Notes: generated by a model not told the origin, from the letters alone. A stretch of DNA of 64,000 nucleotides from JAAYJT01 sp037445555 (GCA_037445555.1 JBBIKG010000001.1:62001-126000); one strand, 5' to 3'; shown: positions 44,398-53,704, numbered from the stretch's first letter. A program made the numbers and translations.

Positions 44398-45657
44398 TTA
44401 TCCGCCAAAATCGTCAAAAGCTATGTTTTCCTTCGGCACCCCCAGATTGTCGAGCATTTTGAATACGGCATCGTTCATCATGGGCGGACCGCAAAGATAA
44501 TATTCTATTTCTTCCGGTTCGGGGTGCTTGCTTAAATATTGATCAAGAACCACCTGGTGTATAAATCCGGTATACCCTTTCCAGTTATCTTCGGGCATAG
44601 GCTCTGACAAAGCCAAGTTGAATTTAAAATTTGGGAAGTCTTTTTCGATGGCATAAAACTCATCATCATAGAAAACCTCTCGAAGCGAGCGTGCTCCATA
44701 CCAGAAGGATACCTTGCGATGGGTTTTTTCGGTCAGGAAAAGATGGAAAATCTGAGACCGCAAGGGAGCCATACCTGCTCCGCCTCCGATATACACCATT
44801 TCCTTGTTGGAATGCTTGATGTGAAACTCGCCGTATGGACCGGAAACGGTCACTTTGTCGCCAGGCTTGCGTGAAAAAATAAATGACGAACAAATTCCCG
44901 GATTCACATTTTTAAACGTGTTGCGAGCCCTGTCCCATGGAGGGGTGGCAATGCGGATATTCAGCATAACTATGTTTCCCTCAGCAGGATGATTGGCCAT
45001 GGAATACGCTCTGAAAATGGGTTCGGGATTCACCATTTTAAGATCGAACATGTTCAGCTTTTCCCAGTCCCCGCGATATTCCTCTTCGATAACCATGTCT
45101 TTGAAATCGACAGTGCACCTGGGAACATCAATCTGTATGTACCCGCCGGAAGCGAAATCGAGCACCTCGCCCGCGGGTAGTTTCACCACAAACTCCTTGA
45201 TAAAAGTGGCCACATTGCGATTGCTTACCACTTCGCATTCCCACTTCTTGATACCGAATATTTCCTTCGGGATACCAATTTTCAGGTTATCACGCACTTT
45301 AACCTGGCACCCGAGCCTCCAGTGATCCTGTTGGTCTTTGCGGGTGAAATACCCCTTTTCTGTTGGCAGGATGTCGCCGGCACCTTCAAACACTTGGCAT
45401 TTGCACATGGCACACGTGCCGCCGCCACCGCAGGCCGAAGGCAGAAAAATACCCTGTGTCGATAAGGTGGAAAGCAAGGATGACCCGGGCTGAACATCAA
45501 GTACTTTATCCTCATTTATAATGATTTGAACATTGCCCTGCGGAGTGAGCTTGTTCCTTGCAAAGAGCAGCAACCCAACGAGCAGCAATATTATCATGAG
45601 GAATACAGCTATCCCGATCAGCATGATGGACGTTATTCCTATTTCGAGAAGGATCAT
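44398..45657 (-). CDS. nqrF: Na+-NQR subunit F (NADH dehydrogenase, FAD/2Fe-2S)
   Basis: 419 aa. Entry point for electrons from NADH. One N-terminal transmembrane helix (about 8-32), a ferredoxin-like domain with 2Fe-2S cysteines C76, C82, C85 and C117 (motif CGGGGTCAMCKCQV), and an FNR-type domain: FAD-binding FRAYSMANHP, NADH-binding YIGGGAGMAPLRSQIF, and the terminal CGPPMMNDAVF and AFDDFGG. Normal length. Last gene of nqrABCDEF, 22 bases after nqrE. Confidence 0.98.
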   Translation of the reverse strand: MILLEIGITSIMLIGIAVFLMIILLLVGLLLFARNKLTPQGNVQIIINEDKVLDVQPGSSLLSTLSTQGIFLPSACGGGGTCAMCKCQVFEGAGDILPTEKGYFTRKDQQDHWRLGCQVKVRDNLKIGIPKEIFGIKKWECEVVSNRNVATFIKEFVVKLPAGEVLDFASGGYIQIDVPRCTVDFKDMVIEEEYRGDWEKLNMFDLKMVNPEPIFRAYSMANHPAEGNIVMLNIRIATPPWDRARNTFKNVNPGICSSFIFSRKPGDKVTVSGPYGEFHIKHSNKEMVYIGGGAGMAPLRSQIFHLFLTEKTHRKVSFWYGARSLREVFYDDEFYAIEKDFPNFKFNLALSEPMPEDNWKGYTGFIHQVVLDQYLSKHPEPEEIEYYLCGPPMMNDAVFKMLDNLGVPKENIAFDDFGG

Positions 45658-45679
45658 TGTATATGGAATTATTAGTTTG

Positions 45680-46297
45680 TTATAGTTTTATTCCCATGAA
45701 GCTCATAAAAGCTATCCCCATGAGGCCTGTTATGATAAAGGTAATGCCGAGCCCACGCAGTGGAGCCGGTATGTTTGAATACCTGATTTTTTCTCGGATG
45801 GCGGCAATAGCCACAATAGCCAGAAACCAGCCTACCCCTGAACCAAGCCCAAACATGGTGGCCTCGCCGATGCTTTGATACTCGCGCTCCTGCATAAAAA
45901 GCGACGCGCCAAGGATGGCACAGTTCACGGCGATCAGAGGCAAAAAGATACCTAACGAAGCGTAGAGCGAAGGGCTGATTTTCTCGATAACCATCTCCAC
46001 CAATTGAACCATCGAAGCAATAACCGCGATGAAAATGATGAAGCTTAAAAAGCTCAGGTCTACCGAGGCCATCGATGGGCTGATCCAGCTAAGGGCACCC
46101 GGCAGTAATAGATATTTGTTTATAAGGTAATCGACCGGAACGGTGATTCCCAGGACGAAGACAACTGCGATTCCCAATCCTGCTGAGGTTTTGACGGTAC
46201 GCGAAACAGCCAGGTACGAGCACATGCCAAGGAAGTAGGCAAAGATCATGTTCTCGATAAAGATGGCCTTAACGAATATGTTGAATAATTCCTGCAT
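45680..46297 (-). CDS. nqrE: Na+-NQR subunit E
   Basis: 205 aa integral membrane subunit with six predicted helices. NqrE and NqrD together hold an iron centre at the subunit interface in Na+-NQR. Typical motifs: FAYFLGMCSYLAVSRTV near the N-terminus with a conserved cysteine, and IAVNCAILGASLFMQERE in the second half. It is 20 bases after nqrD. Confidence 0.97.
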   Translation of the reverse strand: MQELFNIFVKAIFIENMIFAYFLGMCSYLAVSRTVKTSAGLGIAVVFVLGITVPVDYLINKYLLLPGALSWISPSMASVDLSFLSFIIFIAVIASMVQLVEMVIEKISPSLYASLGIFLPLIAVNCAILGASLFMQEREYQSIGEATMFGLGSGVGWFLAIVAIAAIREKIRYSNIPAPLRGLGITFIITGLMGIAFMSFMGIKL

Positions 46298-46317
46298 AAT
46301 GGTTGTGAATTAAGCGG

Positions 46318-46968
46318 TTAGTTCTTTTCAATCAGTTCCTTGTTCCTTGATCGCTGCACCCATATAATGATACCCACGGTGATGAGGGCCATGGGCGGAA
46401 GTATCATCATACCATTGTTCACATATCCAAGGTCATAAACAAATTGCGGGATGACGTGATAACCCCAGATGGTGCCGGAGCCCAGCAACTCCCTGAAAAA
46501 GGCAACAATGACCAGGATGATGCCATAGCCTGCTGAATTACCAACTGCATCCAGGAATGAGGGCCATGGTTTGTTCCCCATCCCAAACGCCTCGAGTCGT
46601 CCCATGATAATACAGTTGGTAATGATCAGCCCGACAAAAACGGATAATTGCTTGCTAACGTCATACACGAAGGCTTTGAGCACCTGGTCGACAATGATTA
46701 CCATGGCTGCGATCACCACCAGTTGGGTAATGATGCGAATGCGTGAAGGGATCATTTTCCTTAGCGCCGATATGGCAACATTCGAAACGATCAGAACGGC
46801 CATGACGGAGATAGCCATCACAAAAGCCGGCTTGACCTTGACGGTAACTGCGAGGGCTGAGCAAACGCCAAGCACCTGCACAGTGATGGGATTGTCTTTG
46901 CCGATAGGGTTAAATATCAGTTTTCGGTTTTTAGCTGATAATAAAGGTTCCTTTTCTTGCTGGCTCAT
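46318..46968 (-). CDS. nqrD: Na+-NQR subunit D
   Basis: 216 aa membrane subunit. The N-terminal region has NPITVQVLGVCSALAVT with the conserved cysteine, the middle ITNCIIMGRLEAFGMGNKPWPSFLDA, and the C-terminal GYVNNGMMILPPMALITVGIIIW. Length normal. The ATG overlaps the nqrC stop by 4 bases (ATGA), coupling translation. Confidence 0.97.
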   Translation of the reverse strand: MSQQEKEPLLSAKNRKLIFNPIGKDNPITVQVLGVCSALAVTVKVKPAFVMAISVMAVLIVSNVAISALRKMIPSRIRIITQLVVIAAMVIIVDQVLKAFVYDVSKQLSVFVGLIITNCIIMGRLEAFGMGNKPWPSFLDAVGNSAGYGIILVIVAFFRELLGSGTIWGYHVIPQFVYDLGYVNNGMMILPPMALITVGIIIWVQRSRNKELIEKN

Positions 46969-47717
46969 AATCCTTTAATTTTTTTTATGTAAGGTAAATA
47001 GTTCTCAAGGCCTGTTTCAAGCATTAGCGACACGCCGTTGCTTGTGATGGTGCCACCCGATATTGCGTCGACCTGGTGTTCGCCTGATGCAATTCCGGGT
47101 TTGAGTACTCGAATAGAGGTGAAATTGCCGTTCTCGTCAAATATTTTCTTGTTAATGAACTGATTCTTGAAATCGTCTGTAGATATTTCGGCACCCAGCC
47201 CTGGTGTTTCGCCCTGGTGGTCGAATTTGGCGCCGGCTACAGTTATTAGGTCGTCCTTTAGCGCAATGTTGCCCCACACCGGGCCCCACAAACCACGACC
47301 GCGCACCGGAAAGACATACAATGACCCGCCTGAATCATGTTTGATAATAAACAGAGGAAGCAACGGTTCTTTAGTGGATTTGCCCGCCTTGACGTCTTCA
47401 ATTGTTTTAAGTAATTCCTTGATACTGATATCAAAAGGTCTTATACTGCCGCTTTGCTGCTTGCCATCCGAATATACCGCTTCTACCTCGCCGCTTGTTG
47501 TGACAGCAATTTCCTGGTAAAGGTTTTGGTTATATAGGTCAATTGCGGTGCGTGCATCTGCAGGAATGTTTGCAGCAGCAAGTATATCCTTCATCTTTTC
47601 GATACGGATATTGTTTTCCTGATATGGCTTGAGCAGTAGCGCGGCAGCTGATAACAGCGCAGCTACAAGCACAACCATGATGGAGGCGAAACGGAATATA
47701 TATGAGTTGCTAAACAT
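46965..47717 (-). CDS. nqrC: Na+-NQR subunit C
   Basis: 250 aa. One N-terminal transmembrane helix (about 8-30) and a periplasmic FMN-binding domain. The flavinylation motif is ISGGTITSNGV with the modified residue T223, the ApbE target. Further motifs FPVRGRGLWGPVWGNIALK and TPGLGAEIS. Length typical. It lies 18 bases after nqrB. Confidence 0.97.
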   Translation of the reverse strand: MFSNSYIFRFASIMVVLVAALLSAAALLLKPYQENNIRIEKMKDILAAANIPADARTAIDLYNQNLYQEIAVTTSGEVEAVYSDGKQQSGSIRPFDISIKELLKTIEDVKAGKSTKEPLLPLFIIKHDSGGSLYVFPVRGRGLWGPVWGNIALKDDLITVAGAKFDHQGETPGLGAEISTDDFKNQFINKKIFDENGNFTSIRVLKPGIASGEHQVDAISGGTITSNGVSLMLETGLENYLPYIKKIKGL

Positions 47718-47735
47718 ACGCTCTTGAATTATAGG

Positions 47736-48887
47736 TTATGACTTGATTTTGGCTGTTCTCATTCTCCTAAGCCGGCGCTTGATGTTGGCTTCGACCACGT
47801 AATGATCAATGAGTGGGGCAAACACGTTCATCAGAAGAATTGCCAGCATCATACCTTCAGGATAGGCCGGATTTAGCACCCTGATCATAACGGCAAACAC
47901 TCCGATCAGAAAGCCATAGATGAGCTTTCCCTTGTTGGTTTGGGCTGCCGTCACCGGATCGGTGGCCATAAACACTGCGCCAAAGGCAAATCCTCCCATC
48001 ACCAGATGGTTGTAGAAAGGAAGGCTCATGTACGCGTTGGCACCCCAAAGGTTCATCAACAGCCCCATTGCAGCACCACCCGCCACTACCGAAAGCATTA
48101 TGCGCAGACTTCCAATGCCGGTCCATACCAGTATTATTGCTCCGATCAGGATGGCAAGCGTGCTGGTTTCGCCAATCGAGCCCGGTATGAACCCTAAAAA
48201 CATATCGAGTGTCGAAGGGATGTGGCTAAGATTGCCGGCAGCGGCATCGGCCAAAGGAGTAGCCCCTGAAAACGCATCTGCTTTTTCGGCTATCCAGACC
48301 TTGTCGCCCGACATCTCCATGGGATAGGCGAAAAACAGGAAAGCCCTGGCTGTAAGTGCCGGATTTAGGATATTCATGCCCGTGCCTCCAAACACCTCTT
48401 TGCCAATAAGAACAGCAAAAGCAGTGGAAATAGCTACCATCCACAGCGGCACATCCGGGGGCATGACAAGTGGAATAAGCATCCCCGACACCAGGAACCC
48501 TTCATTCACTTCGTGTTTTCGTATCTGTGCAAAAATGAATTCAATGCCAAGCCCAACGACGTAAGTAACTACAATAATCGGAAGTACTTTTTTGAGGCCG
48601 AACAGAACGAAAGGCCAGAAGCCTGCTGCTTCGTTAATCGAGCGGTAATGCTGAAATCCAACATTCCATATGCCAAAAAGCAGGGCGGGCACCATAGCCA
48701 GAATAACCATACTCATGGTGCGTTTCATATCTATATGATCGCGAATATGACTCCCAACATGTGTGGTTTTATCGGGAACAAACAAAAATGTTTCAAAAGC
48801 GTCGAAGGTGGAATGCAACATGCCAAATCGACCTCCATGCTGAAACTGTGGCTTAATCTTATCGATATATTTTCGGATTGCCTTCAT
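47736..48887 (-). CDS. nqrB: Na+-NQR subunit B
   Basis: 383 aa, with a cytoplasmic N-terminus and about ten transmembrane helices; carries the Na+ path, riboflavin and a covalent FMN. FMN is attached to T210 in DAFSGATPLADA (the SGAT motif). Other family features: FVPDKTTHVGSHIRDHIDMKR, GGTGMNILNPALTARAFLFFAYP, VMGGFAFGAVFMATDPVTAA and PEGMMLAILLMNVFAPLID. Slightly shorter than V. cholerae NqrB (about 415) at the N-terminus. Confidence 0.97.
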   Translation of the reverse strand: MKAIRKYIDKIKPQFQHGGRFGMLHSTFDAFETFLFVPDKTTHVGSHIRDHIDMKRTMSMVILAMVPALLFGIWNVGFQHYRSINEAAGFWPFVLFGLKKVLPIIVVTYVVGLGIEFIFAQIRKHEVNEGFLVSGMLIPLVMPPDVPLWMVAISTAFAVLIGKEVFGGTGMNILNPALTARAFLFFAYPMEMSGDKVWIAEKADAFSGATPLADAAAGNLSHIPSTLDMFLGFIPGSIGETSTLAILIGAIILVWTGIGSLRIMLSVVAGGAAMGLLMNLWGANAYMSLPFYNHLVMGGFAFGAVFMATDPVTAAQTNKGKLIYGFLIGVFAVMIRVLNPAYPEGMMLAILLMNVFAPLIDHYVVEANIKRRLRRMRTAKIKS

Positions 48888-48928
48888 GACAGGTAGTATA
48901 TCTTAACGTTAATCTTTAAAGTACTCGG

Positions 48929-50281
48929 TTAGCTCATTTCTTTTCGCATCAGATCGAGACCCTTGCGAATAATGGATTGTATTTCGGTCTTGGAGGTATC
49001 GATATACTCACACAGGGCAAAATCTTCTTCGTCCACCTCATAAATACCCAATCCTTCCATCAGGTCGATGTCTTCGATCAGGCAGGCTTTAATAAGCTGC
49101 ATGGGAAGAATATCCAGGGGCATTACTTTTTCGTACTGTCCCGTCATTACATAAGCTCTCTCCCCACCGTGCAGGTTTGTGTTAAATTCATAACCTTTCT
49201 TTTTTGGGACAAGCCATGAAAAAAACGTTCGTGAAAAACTGAACTTTCCAAACCCGGGAGATGCCCAGCCAAAAAATTCATGATAATTGCCTTCAGGAAT
49301 AACTGTCAGCATAGAGTCATAAAACCCTATAAACCCATCCTGTTTTATATGTTTTCCTGTAAGAACATTTCCGCTGATTACTCGCACCTGTTCCTGCCTG
49401 AGATTGCCGTTGATTATTGGTGTAACCTGAGCACCCCTCATTGTTCTATAGTAGGCCGGTTGTTTGATAACAGATCCGGTCAGTGCTATCATTTGTGACA
49501 GGTCAAGATGTCCTGTTATGAAAAGCTTTCCAATTGCAGCCACGTCCTGCGGATAAAGGTACCACACCACATCCCCTTTATTGATGGGTTCTGTTTTCTG
49601 AATGTGTACACTCACATTGCCTGCCGGGTGCGGCCCTTCATAGGCAGTAATTTCAACCCTTTTGGAGTTGAGGAACACTTTCGATGTAGTTTGCGAGGCG
49701 TGTATGCTCAAATGCACCTTGCCCTGGGTAAGCCTGCTCAAGGCATCGAGGCCAGCCTGAAAGACTTCACCCTTTCCATGCAGGATGAAATCATAATCAG
49801 GAGCCAGAGGAGCCTTGTCGAATGCCGGCACGTAAATAGCTTTTGGCATATCATCCGGATTGGCTATGACCGAATACGGCCTTTGCCTGATTACTGGCCA
49901 TAAACCGCTGCTCACCAGCTTCCGGATAATTTCTTCGCGTGTAAGCAAGTTGGGATCGGCGACACCAAAATCTACAGAACTCTTTCTTCCGTCAGGCTCA
50001 ATGCGGATTTCCAGTAATACGCGCTTTTCTCCTCTTCGTACTTCAGAAATCGTTCCGCTGATCGGTGATGTAAATAAAACCTGCTCGCGGTATTTGTTGA
50101 AAAAAAGAGGGCTACCTGCCGAAACAGCATCCCCCTCTTTGACCAGTAATTTTGGGAAAACTCCAATAAAATCGGTAGGCTTGACAGCAACCTGTGCCGG
50201 CGGCAATTCTCGCACAATCCGTTCTGCCTCTCCTTTTAAGGGCAAATCGAGGCCTTTTTTGATCTTAATAATTTTTGTCAT
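48929..50281 (-). CDS. nqrA: Na+-NQR subunit A
   Basis: 450 aa cytoplasmic subunit implicated in quinone interaction. Recognisable by IKIKKGLDLPLKGEAE at the N-terminus, FPKLLVKEGDAVSAGSPLFFNKY, the FTSPISGTISEVRRGEKR biotinyl-like domain, RPYSVIANPDDMPKAIYVPAFDKAPLAPD, and IHIQKTEPINKGDVVWYLYPQDVAAIGKLF. First gene of the operon, with a -7 box 43 bases upstream. Divergent from the T9SS plug gene. Confidence 0.97.
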   Translation of the reverse strand: MTKIIKIKKGLDLPLKGEAERIVRELPPAQVAVKPTDFIGVFPKLLVKEGDAVSAGSPLFFNKYREQVLFTSPISGTISEVRRGEKRVLLEIRIEPDGRKSSVDFGVADPNLLTREEIIRKLVSSGLWPVIRQRPYSVIANPDDMPKAIYVPAFDKAPLAPDYDFILHGKGEVFQAGLDALSRLTQGKVHLSIHASQTTSKVFLNSKRVEITAYEGPHPAGNVSVHIQKTEPINKGDVVWYLYPQDVAAIGKLFITGHLDLSQMIALTGSVIKQPAYYRTMRGAQVTPIINGNLRQEQVRVISGNVLTGKHIKQDGFIGFYDSMLTVIPEGNYHEFFGWASPGFGKFSFSRTFFSWLVPKKKGYEFNTNLHGGERAYVMTGQYEKVMPLDILPMQLIKACLIEDIDLMEGLGIYEVDEEDFALCEYIDTSKTEIQSIIRKGLDLMRKEMS

Positions 50282-50316
50282 GTGAGATGGTTAATAGACC
50301 GAAACCTTAGGGTTGG

Positions 50317-50324
50317 CAAAAATA
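50317..50324 (-). promoter_or_regulatory. -7 box TATTTTTG for the nqr operon
   Basis: Exact TAnnTTTG on the minus strand, 35 bases before the nqrA ATG. Confidence 0.55.
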
Positions 50325-50466
50325 TAGATTTAATTAAATAGTTAATGATATTTCTATGAAAATTGGGCAGAATGCTAAATCTTTGTCACCAATTTGCAAC
50401 CCACAAATTACAAAATATTATTGCCTTATTCACTGTGATTCGAAAAATATCTGCGAACCAATGATT

Positions 50467-50474
50467 TACTTTTG
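50467..50474 (+). promoter_or_regulatory. -7 box TACTTTTG for the T9SS plug gene
   Basis: Exact TAnnTTTG, 56 bases before the ATG at 50531. Confidence 0.45.
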
Positions 50475-50530
50475 TTAACTGGCACAACAATCGGTATTTG
50501 CTGACGTTAAAATTCATTATATGCTTGATC

Positions 50531-51811
50531 ATGAGTAATTTATTTTACAGATTAATGACCGTAGCCTTTGCAGTCGTCATTTCTGGTACCCTATATGCGC
50601 AGGATAGAGTGTTTTCAGATGAAGTGTTTCATCCCGCTATCCGTACAGTTACACTGAAGCATCTGACCCAGGATGCCGCCTTGCCTGTCCTGGTGCTCAA
50701 TGATCCGCAGCCACTGATTCTCGGATTTGATGACCATGATGCAAGGGTAAAGAATTACCGATTCACGATCATACATTGCACCGCCGGCTGGCTGCCTTCC
50801 GACCTGTGGAAAACTGATTACATTGAAGGCTTTTGTGATGAGGCGATAATAAATTACCGTTTTTCGAAAAATACCCTTCAGCCCTACGTTCACTACCAGG
50901 CGCCTGTACCATCTGAACGTATGAAGCTGACAAAATCAGGGAATTATGCGCTGCTTGTATACGAAGACCACAATCCTGATCAGCCGGTTTTCGTGCGTCG
51001 TTTCATGGTAGCCGATCCCAAAGTTTCAGTCAACGGACGCATCCGCATTCCTGCCGTGGGAGTCGAGCGGCTCAAGCGGCAAGAAATTGCGGCTGTAGTT
51101 GAAACATCAGCATTTCAGATCGTTGACCCATTGCGAAACCTGCACGTGATAGTAATGCAAAATGGGCGCACGGATAGCCAGCGAGCCCTTAAACCCTTGA
51201 TGGTAAGAGGCAACCAGATAGATTATCAGCTGATTGATGAAACCAACCAGTTTTATGCAGGCAACGAGTTCAGGACGCTCGACCTGCGTTCAGTTAAAAA
51301 TCTGACCAGTTCCATAAGTGAAATTATCAGAGAAGCCGGCGGATACGTTGCATGGGTATGGCCAGATATGCGCCGTCACAATAAACCTTACACGACCAAA
51401 TTCGACATGAATGGTCGCTTTGCCATTGCCAACCGTGATGGGAATGATGCCGAAACTGATGCCGAATATATACGAGTGCACTTGGCGCTGGAATCGGAAA
51501 CCGCAATTCCAGGAGCCGAAGTCTTTGTTCTGGGCGGCTTCAATCTTTGGGCACTGAACAATAATAACCGTATGCGTTACGATGGAGCCAGACGTGTCTA
51601 TGAAAAGTCGATTTTACTCAAACAAGGGGTGTACGACTATCAGTATGCGATTGTTGTAAAGGATGGAAAAGAGGCTGATACAGGGTTTTTCGAAGGAAAC
51701 TTCGCTGAAACAGGAAACGAATATATCCTGCTGGTTTATTACCGGCAACCCGGGGCCAAGCACGACAGCCTGATAGGTATCCGGACCTTTAATTCAAAAG
51801 ACTACTTGTAG
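50531..51811 (+). CDS. Type IX secretion system plug-domain protein (DUF5103 family)
   Basis: 426 aa exported protein; start taken at the ATG at 50531, giving a signal peptide ending GTLYAQ. Contains the DUF5103/T9SS plug region: FSDEVFHPAIRTVTLKHL, VLNDPQPLILGFDD, then NYRFTIIHCTAGWLPSDLWKTDYIEGFCDE, and VFVRRFMVAD; and a C-terminal carbohydrate-binding-like fold with AEVFVLGGFNLW and GVYDYQYAIV. The T9SS plug protein closes the SprA translocon pore in the outer membrane. Divergent from nqrA; two T9SS cargo genes lie elsewhere in the window. Confidence 0.85.
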   Translation: MSNLFYRLMTVAFAVVISGTLYAQDRVFSDEVFHPAIRTVTLKHLTQDAALPVLVLNDPQPLILGFDDHDARVKNYRFTIIHCTAGWLPSDLWKTDYIEGFCDEAIINYRFSKNTLQPYVHYQAPVPSERMKLTKSGNYALLVYEDHNPDQPVFVRRFMVADPKVSVNGRIRIPAVGVERLKRQEIAAVVETSAFQIVDPLRNLHVIVMQNGRTDSQRALKPLMVRGNQIDYQLIDETNQFYAGNEFRTLDLRSVKNLTSSISEIIREAGGYVAWVWPDMRRHNKPYTTKFDMNGRFAIANRDGNDAETDAEYIRVHLALESETAIPGAEVFVLGGFNLWALNNNNRMRYDGARRVYEKSILLKQGVYDYQYAIVVKDGKEADTGFFEGNFAETGNEYILLVYYRQPGAKHDSLIGIRTFNSKDYL

Positions 51812-51855
51812 GGCTTTTTAAAAAATCAAATTGTAAGTCGCGACACATTGCTGTC

Positions 51856-52044
51856 TCATTCGTTATGACATGGCTCTTTGTCGCTGCTGGAGCAAGTGCA
51901 GGCCATCGGTTTGCCGGTTGTGGGGTCTACCGTGCTGCACGACTTGCTAAATTGCCCGTTTTTTTTCACAAACATTTTTATGCCAATCGCTATCCAGGCT
52001 AGGGCTATCAGCAAAATAACAGTCAGCAGGAGCTTAAGAAACAT
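51856..52044 (-). CDS. Small membrane protein with four cysteines, candidate NqrM-like factor
   Basis: 62 aa. One N-terminal transmembrane helix (about 3-24), then IKMFVKKNGQF and a cysteine-rich tail with C36, C49, C51 and C59 (pattern C-x12-C-x-C-x7-C) ending DKEPCHNE. NqrM (DUF539 family), needed to mature Na+-NQR in Gammaproteobacteria, is also one helix plus a four-cysteine tail ending C-x-C...C, though its spacing differs. It sits 1.6 kb from nqrA. The sequence also matches a set of small 'membrane or secreted' proteins I recall in Bacteroidota. Identification is inference from shape and neighbourhood. Confidence 0.6.
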   Translation of the reverse strand: MFLKLLLTVILLIALAWIAIGIKMFVKKNGQFSKSCSTVDPTTGKPMACTCSSSDKEPCHNE

Positions 52045-52098
52045 ATTTTTGCACAGTTTTAGGTGAAACTTTCTTTTTATTAAACACCTGAACTATGA

Positions 52099-53580
52099 CT
52101 ATGTTGTGGGGAAAGGATATTTTTTACTCGCCAACCCTATATACCCACCCTTGAAAAATACAAATGTGCCTGTTTTATCTAGCTTGATGTTGGCATAAAT
52201 ATTTTTTTCGAGAGTTTTTCGGTATTGCTTAATGTACTTCGCAAGTTCTGAAATATGCAAAGGTCTTTCGAACTTTTCCAGATGCTCCTTGGCAATTTCC
52301 TTTATGGTGCCTGTTTTTACGTTCTTCCACTCTCTCAGGCTGTAAGTGCTTGTTTTGCCAAGTGCCGCAATCTCATCAGATATTAAAACTGACGACCTCA
52401 ACGACTCAATCGAAGGTGGGACCTTGGGGCTTTGTTCTTTAAGTTTTGCAAAAATATCCTTCAGCTGCATGGGCTTGCCATGGGCCCTGAGTATGTCGAC
52501 AATGCGTTCTGAAATACGGATGATGGTGTTGCGTCTGAATACCAGTTCGCCGGCAGGGGTAAGTTCGCAACCGAATTCGAGATTGGCAATAAACTGACAC
52601 AGCTTTTCGATTCTGTGGTTGCTTTCGTACTCGGGTTTGCGGTAGCAGCGGTGCAGGAATTTTGAAAATTCCACCGGTTTAGGCGTCTTTTTTCTTACTG
52701 AATCTTCTACCGATAGCATGTGGTAATACTCCGAAAAATCAAAAATAGCGGCCAGGTCACGTTTCACCAAATAGTAATTTTTGTAGTTATGCCTTTCTTC
52801 CTGAAAGAAATAATACTCATCCTGAAACAGCATTGAAAATCCGATGGCGATAAATCGGGGGGTGCAATTTACTTCATCCAGACTGTTAATCTGGTCAGTA
52901 GTTTCCTGGTCAATCAAAATCGCATCATTCACATATTTGAGATCGTACTGTAGATACTCTTTAATAAAGTTGAGTTCCACAGAAAACGCCGAGAGTATTT
53001 CGCGAATCTTATAGGGAATTTCGTGGGTAATCTGACGAATCCGTTCTCGCGTGATGCCATATATATCGCCGGCAGCTTGTAAGGTGAGTTTCTTCCTGCT
53101 TTTAAAATAACCAAAATTATACTCAAGAAGAAAAAACTCTCGGGCGCTAAGAAGTTTTTGCAGAATCATCAGAATAAACTCAAAAAGCGGAAAACGTCCT
53201 TCCACGAATGAATGCCTGAACTTTTCCGCATCTTCGCTTTTCAAACCGAATTGCTCATAACAATATACTTTGTACTCTTCAAAGGTGCGGTGATGGCCTT
53301 CATGCTCCAGCATCTCCGGGATAACCTTGTGCTTGTCCACGTACTTTTTCACCATGGTGATCAACTCCGTATTCGACTTCACCCCGCAATTGCGAAGATC
53401 AATGAACGTCCCGTATTCGAAATAATAGCTGATTAGTTTGAATAGGGTTTCCAGCTGATTATCGAGACATATATTTTTTGTACGCTCCGAAAAATTCTCC
53501 AGTACCTTGAGCTCGAGTATGTGGTAATTTATCAGGCTGTTTTCTTTCATAAACTTTGCATTTTTGAATTGTGACAACAT
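52099..53580 (-). CDS. Multi-domain DNA-binding protein with RNA-polymerase-like modules
   Basis: 493 aa, no signal peptide. Residues 59-78 (FIDLRNCGVKSNTELITMVK) match the helix-hairpin-helix core of the RNA polymerase alpha C-terminal domain. Residues 144-194 look like a sigma region 4 helix-turn-helix with GITRERIRQITHEIPYKIRE. Two winged-helix modules follow at about 357-418 (RIVDILRAHGKPMQLKDIFA...) and 424-484 (KEHLEKFERPLHISELAKYI...), resembling HARE-HTH or RNA polymerase delta. No catalytic motif. A role as a transcription factor or nucleoid/polymerase-associated protein is inferred. It stands alone with its own promoter box. Confidence 0.7.
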   Translation of the reverse strand: MLSQFKNAKFMKENSLINYHILELKVLENFSERTKNICLDNQLETLFKLISYYFEYGTFIDLRNCGVKSNTELITMVKKYVDKHKVIPEMLEHEGHHRTFEEYKVYCYEQFGLKSEDAEKFRHSFVEGRFPLFEFILMILQKLLSAREFFLLEYNFGYFKSRKKLTLQAAGDIYGITRERIRQITHEIPYKIREILSAFSVELNFIKEYLQYDLKYVNDAILIDQETTDQINSLDEVNCTPRFIAIGFSMLFQDEYYFFQEERHNYKNYYLVKRDLAAIFDFSEYYHMLSVEDSVRKKTPKPVEFSKFLHRCYRKPEYESNHRIEKLCQFIANLEFGCELTPAGELVFRRNTIIRISERIVDILRAHGKPMQLKDIFAKLKEQSPKVPPSIESLRSSVLISDEIAALGKTSTYSLREWKNVKTGTIKEIAKEHLEKFERPLHISELAKYIKQYRKTLEKNIYANIKLDKTGTFVFFKGGYIGLASKKYPFPTT

Positions 53581-53594
53581 TATATCAAGTAACG

Positions 53595-53602
53595 CAAAGT
53601 TA
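53595..53602 (-). promoter_or_regulatory. -7 box TAACTTTG for the multi-domain DNA-binding protein
   Basis: Exact TAnnTTTG on the minus strand, 14 bases before the ATG at 53580. Only a very short leader would remain; an ATG at 53550 is the alternative start. Confidence 0.45.
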
Positions 53603-53704
53603 ATTTAACTTGAACAAAAACGCAAGTTTTTTTTGTAATTAATAATAAATAATTTCTAAATTATTCGCGGGTGTATGAGAGATACCAGGCAGATGACCTC
53701 ATAT

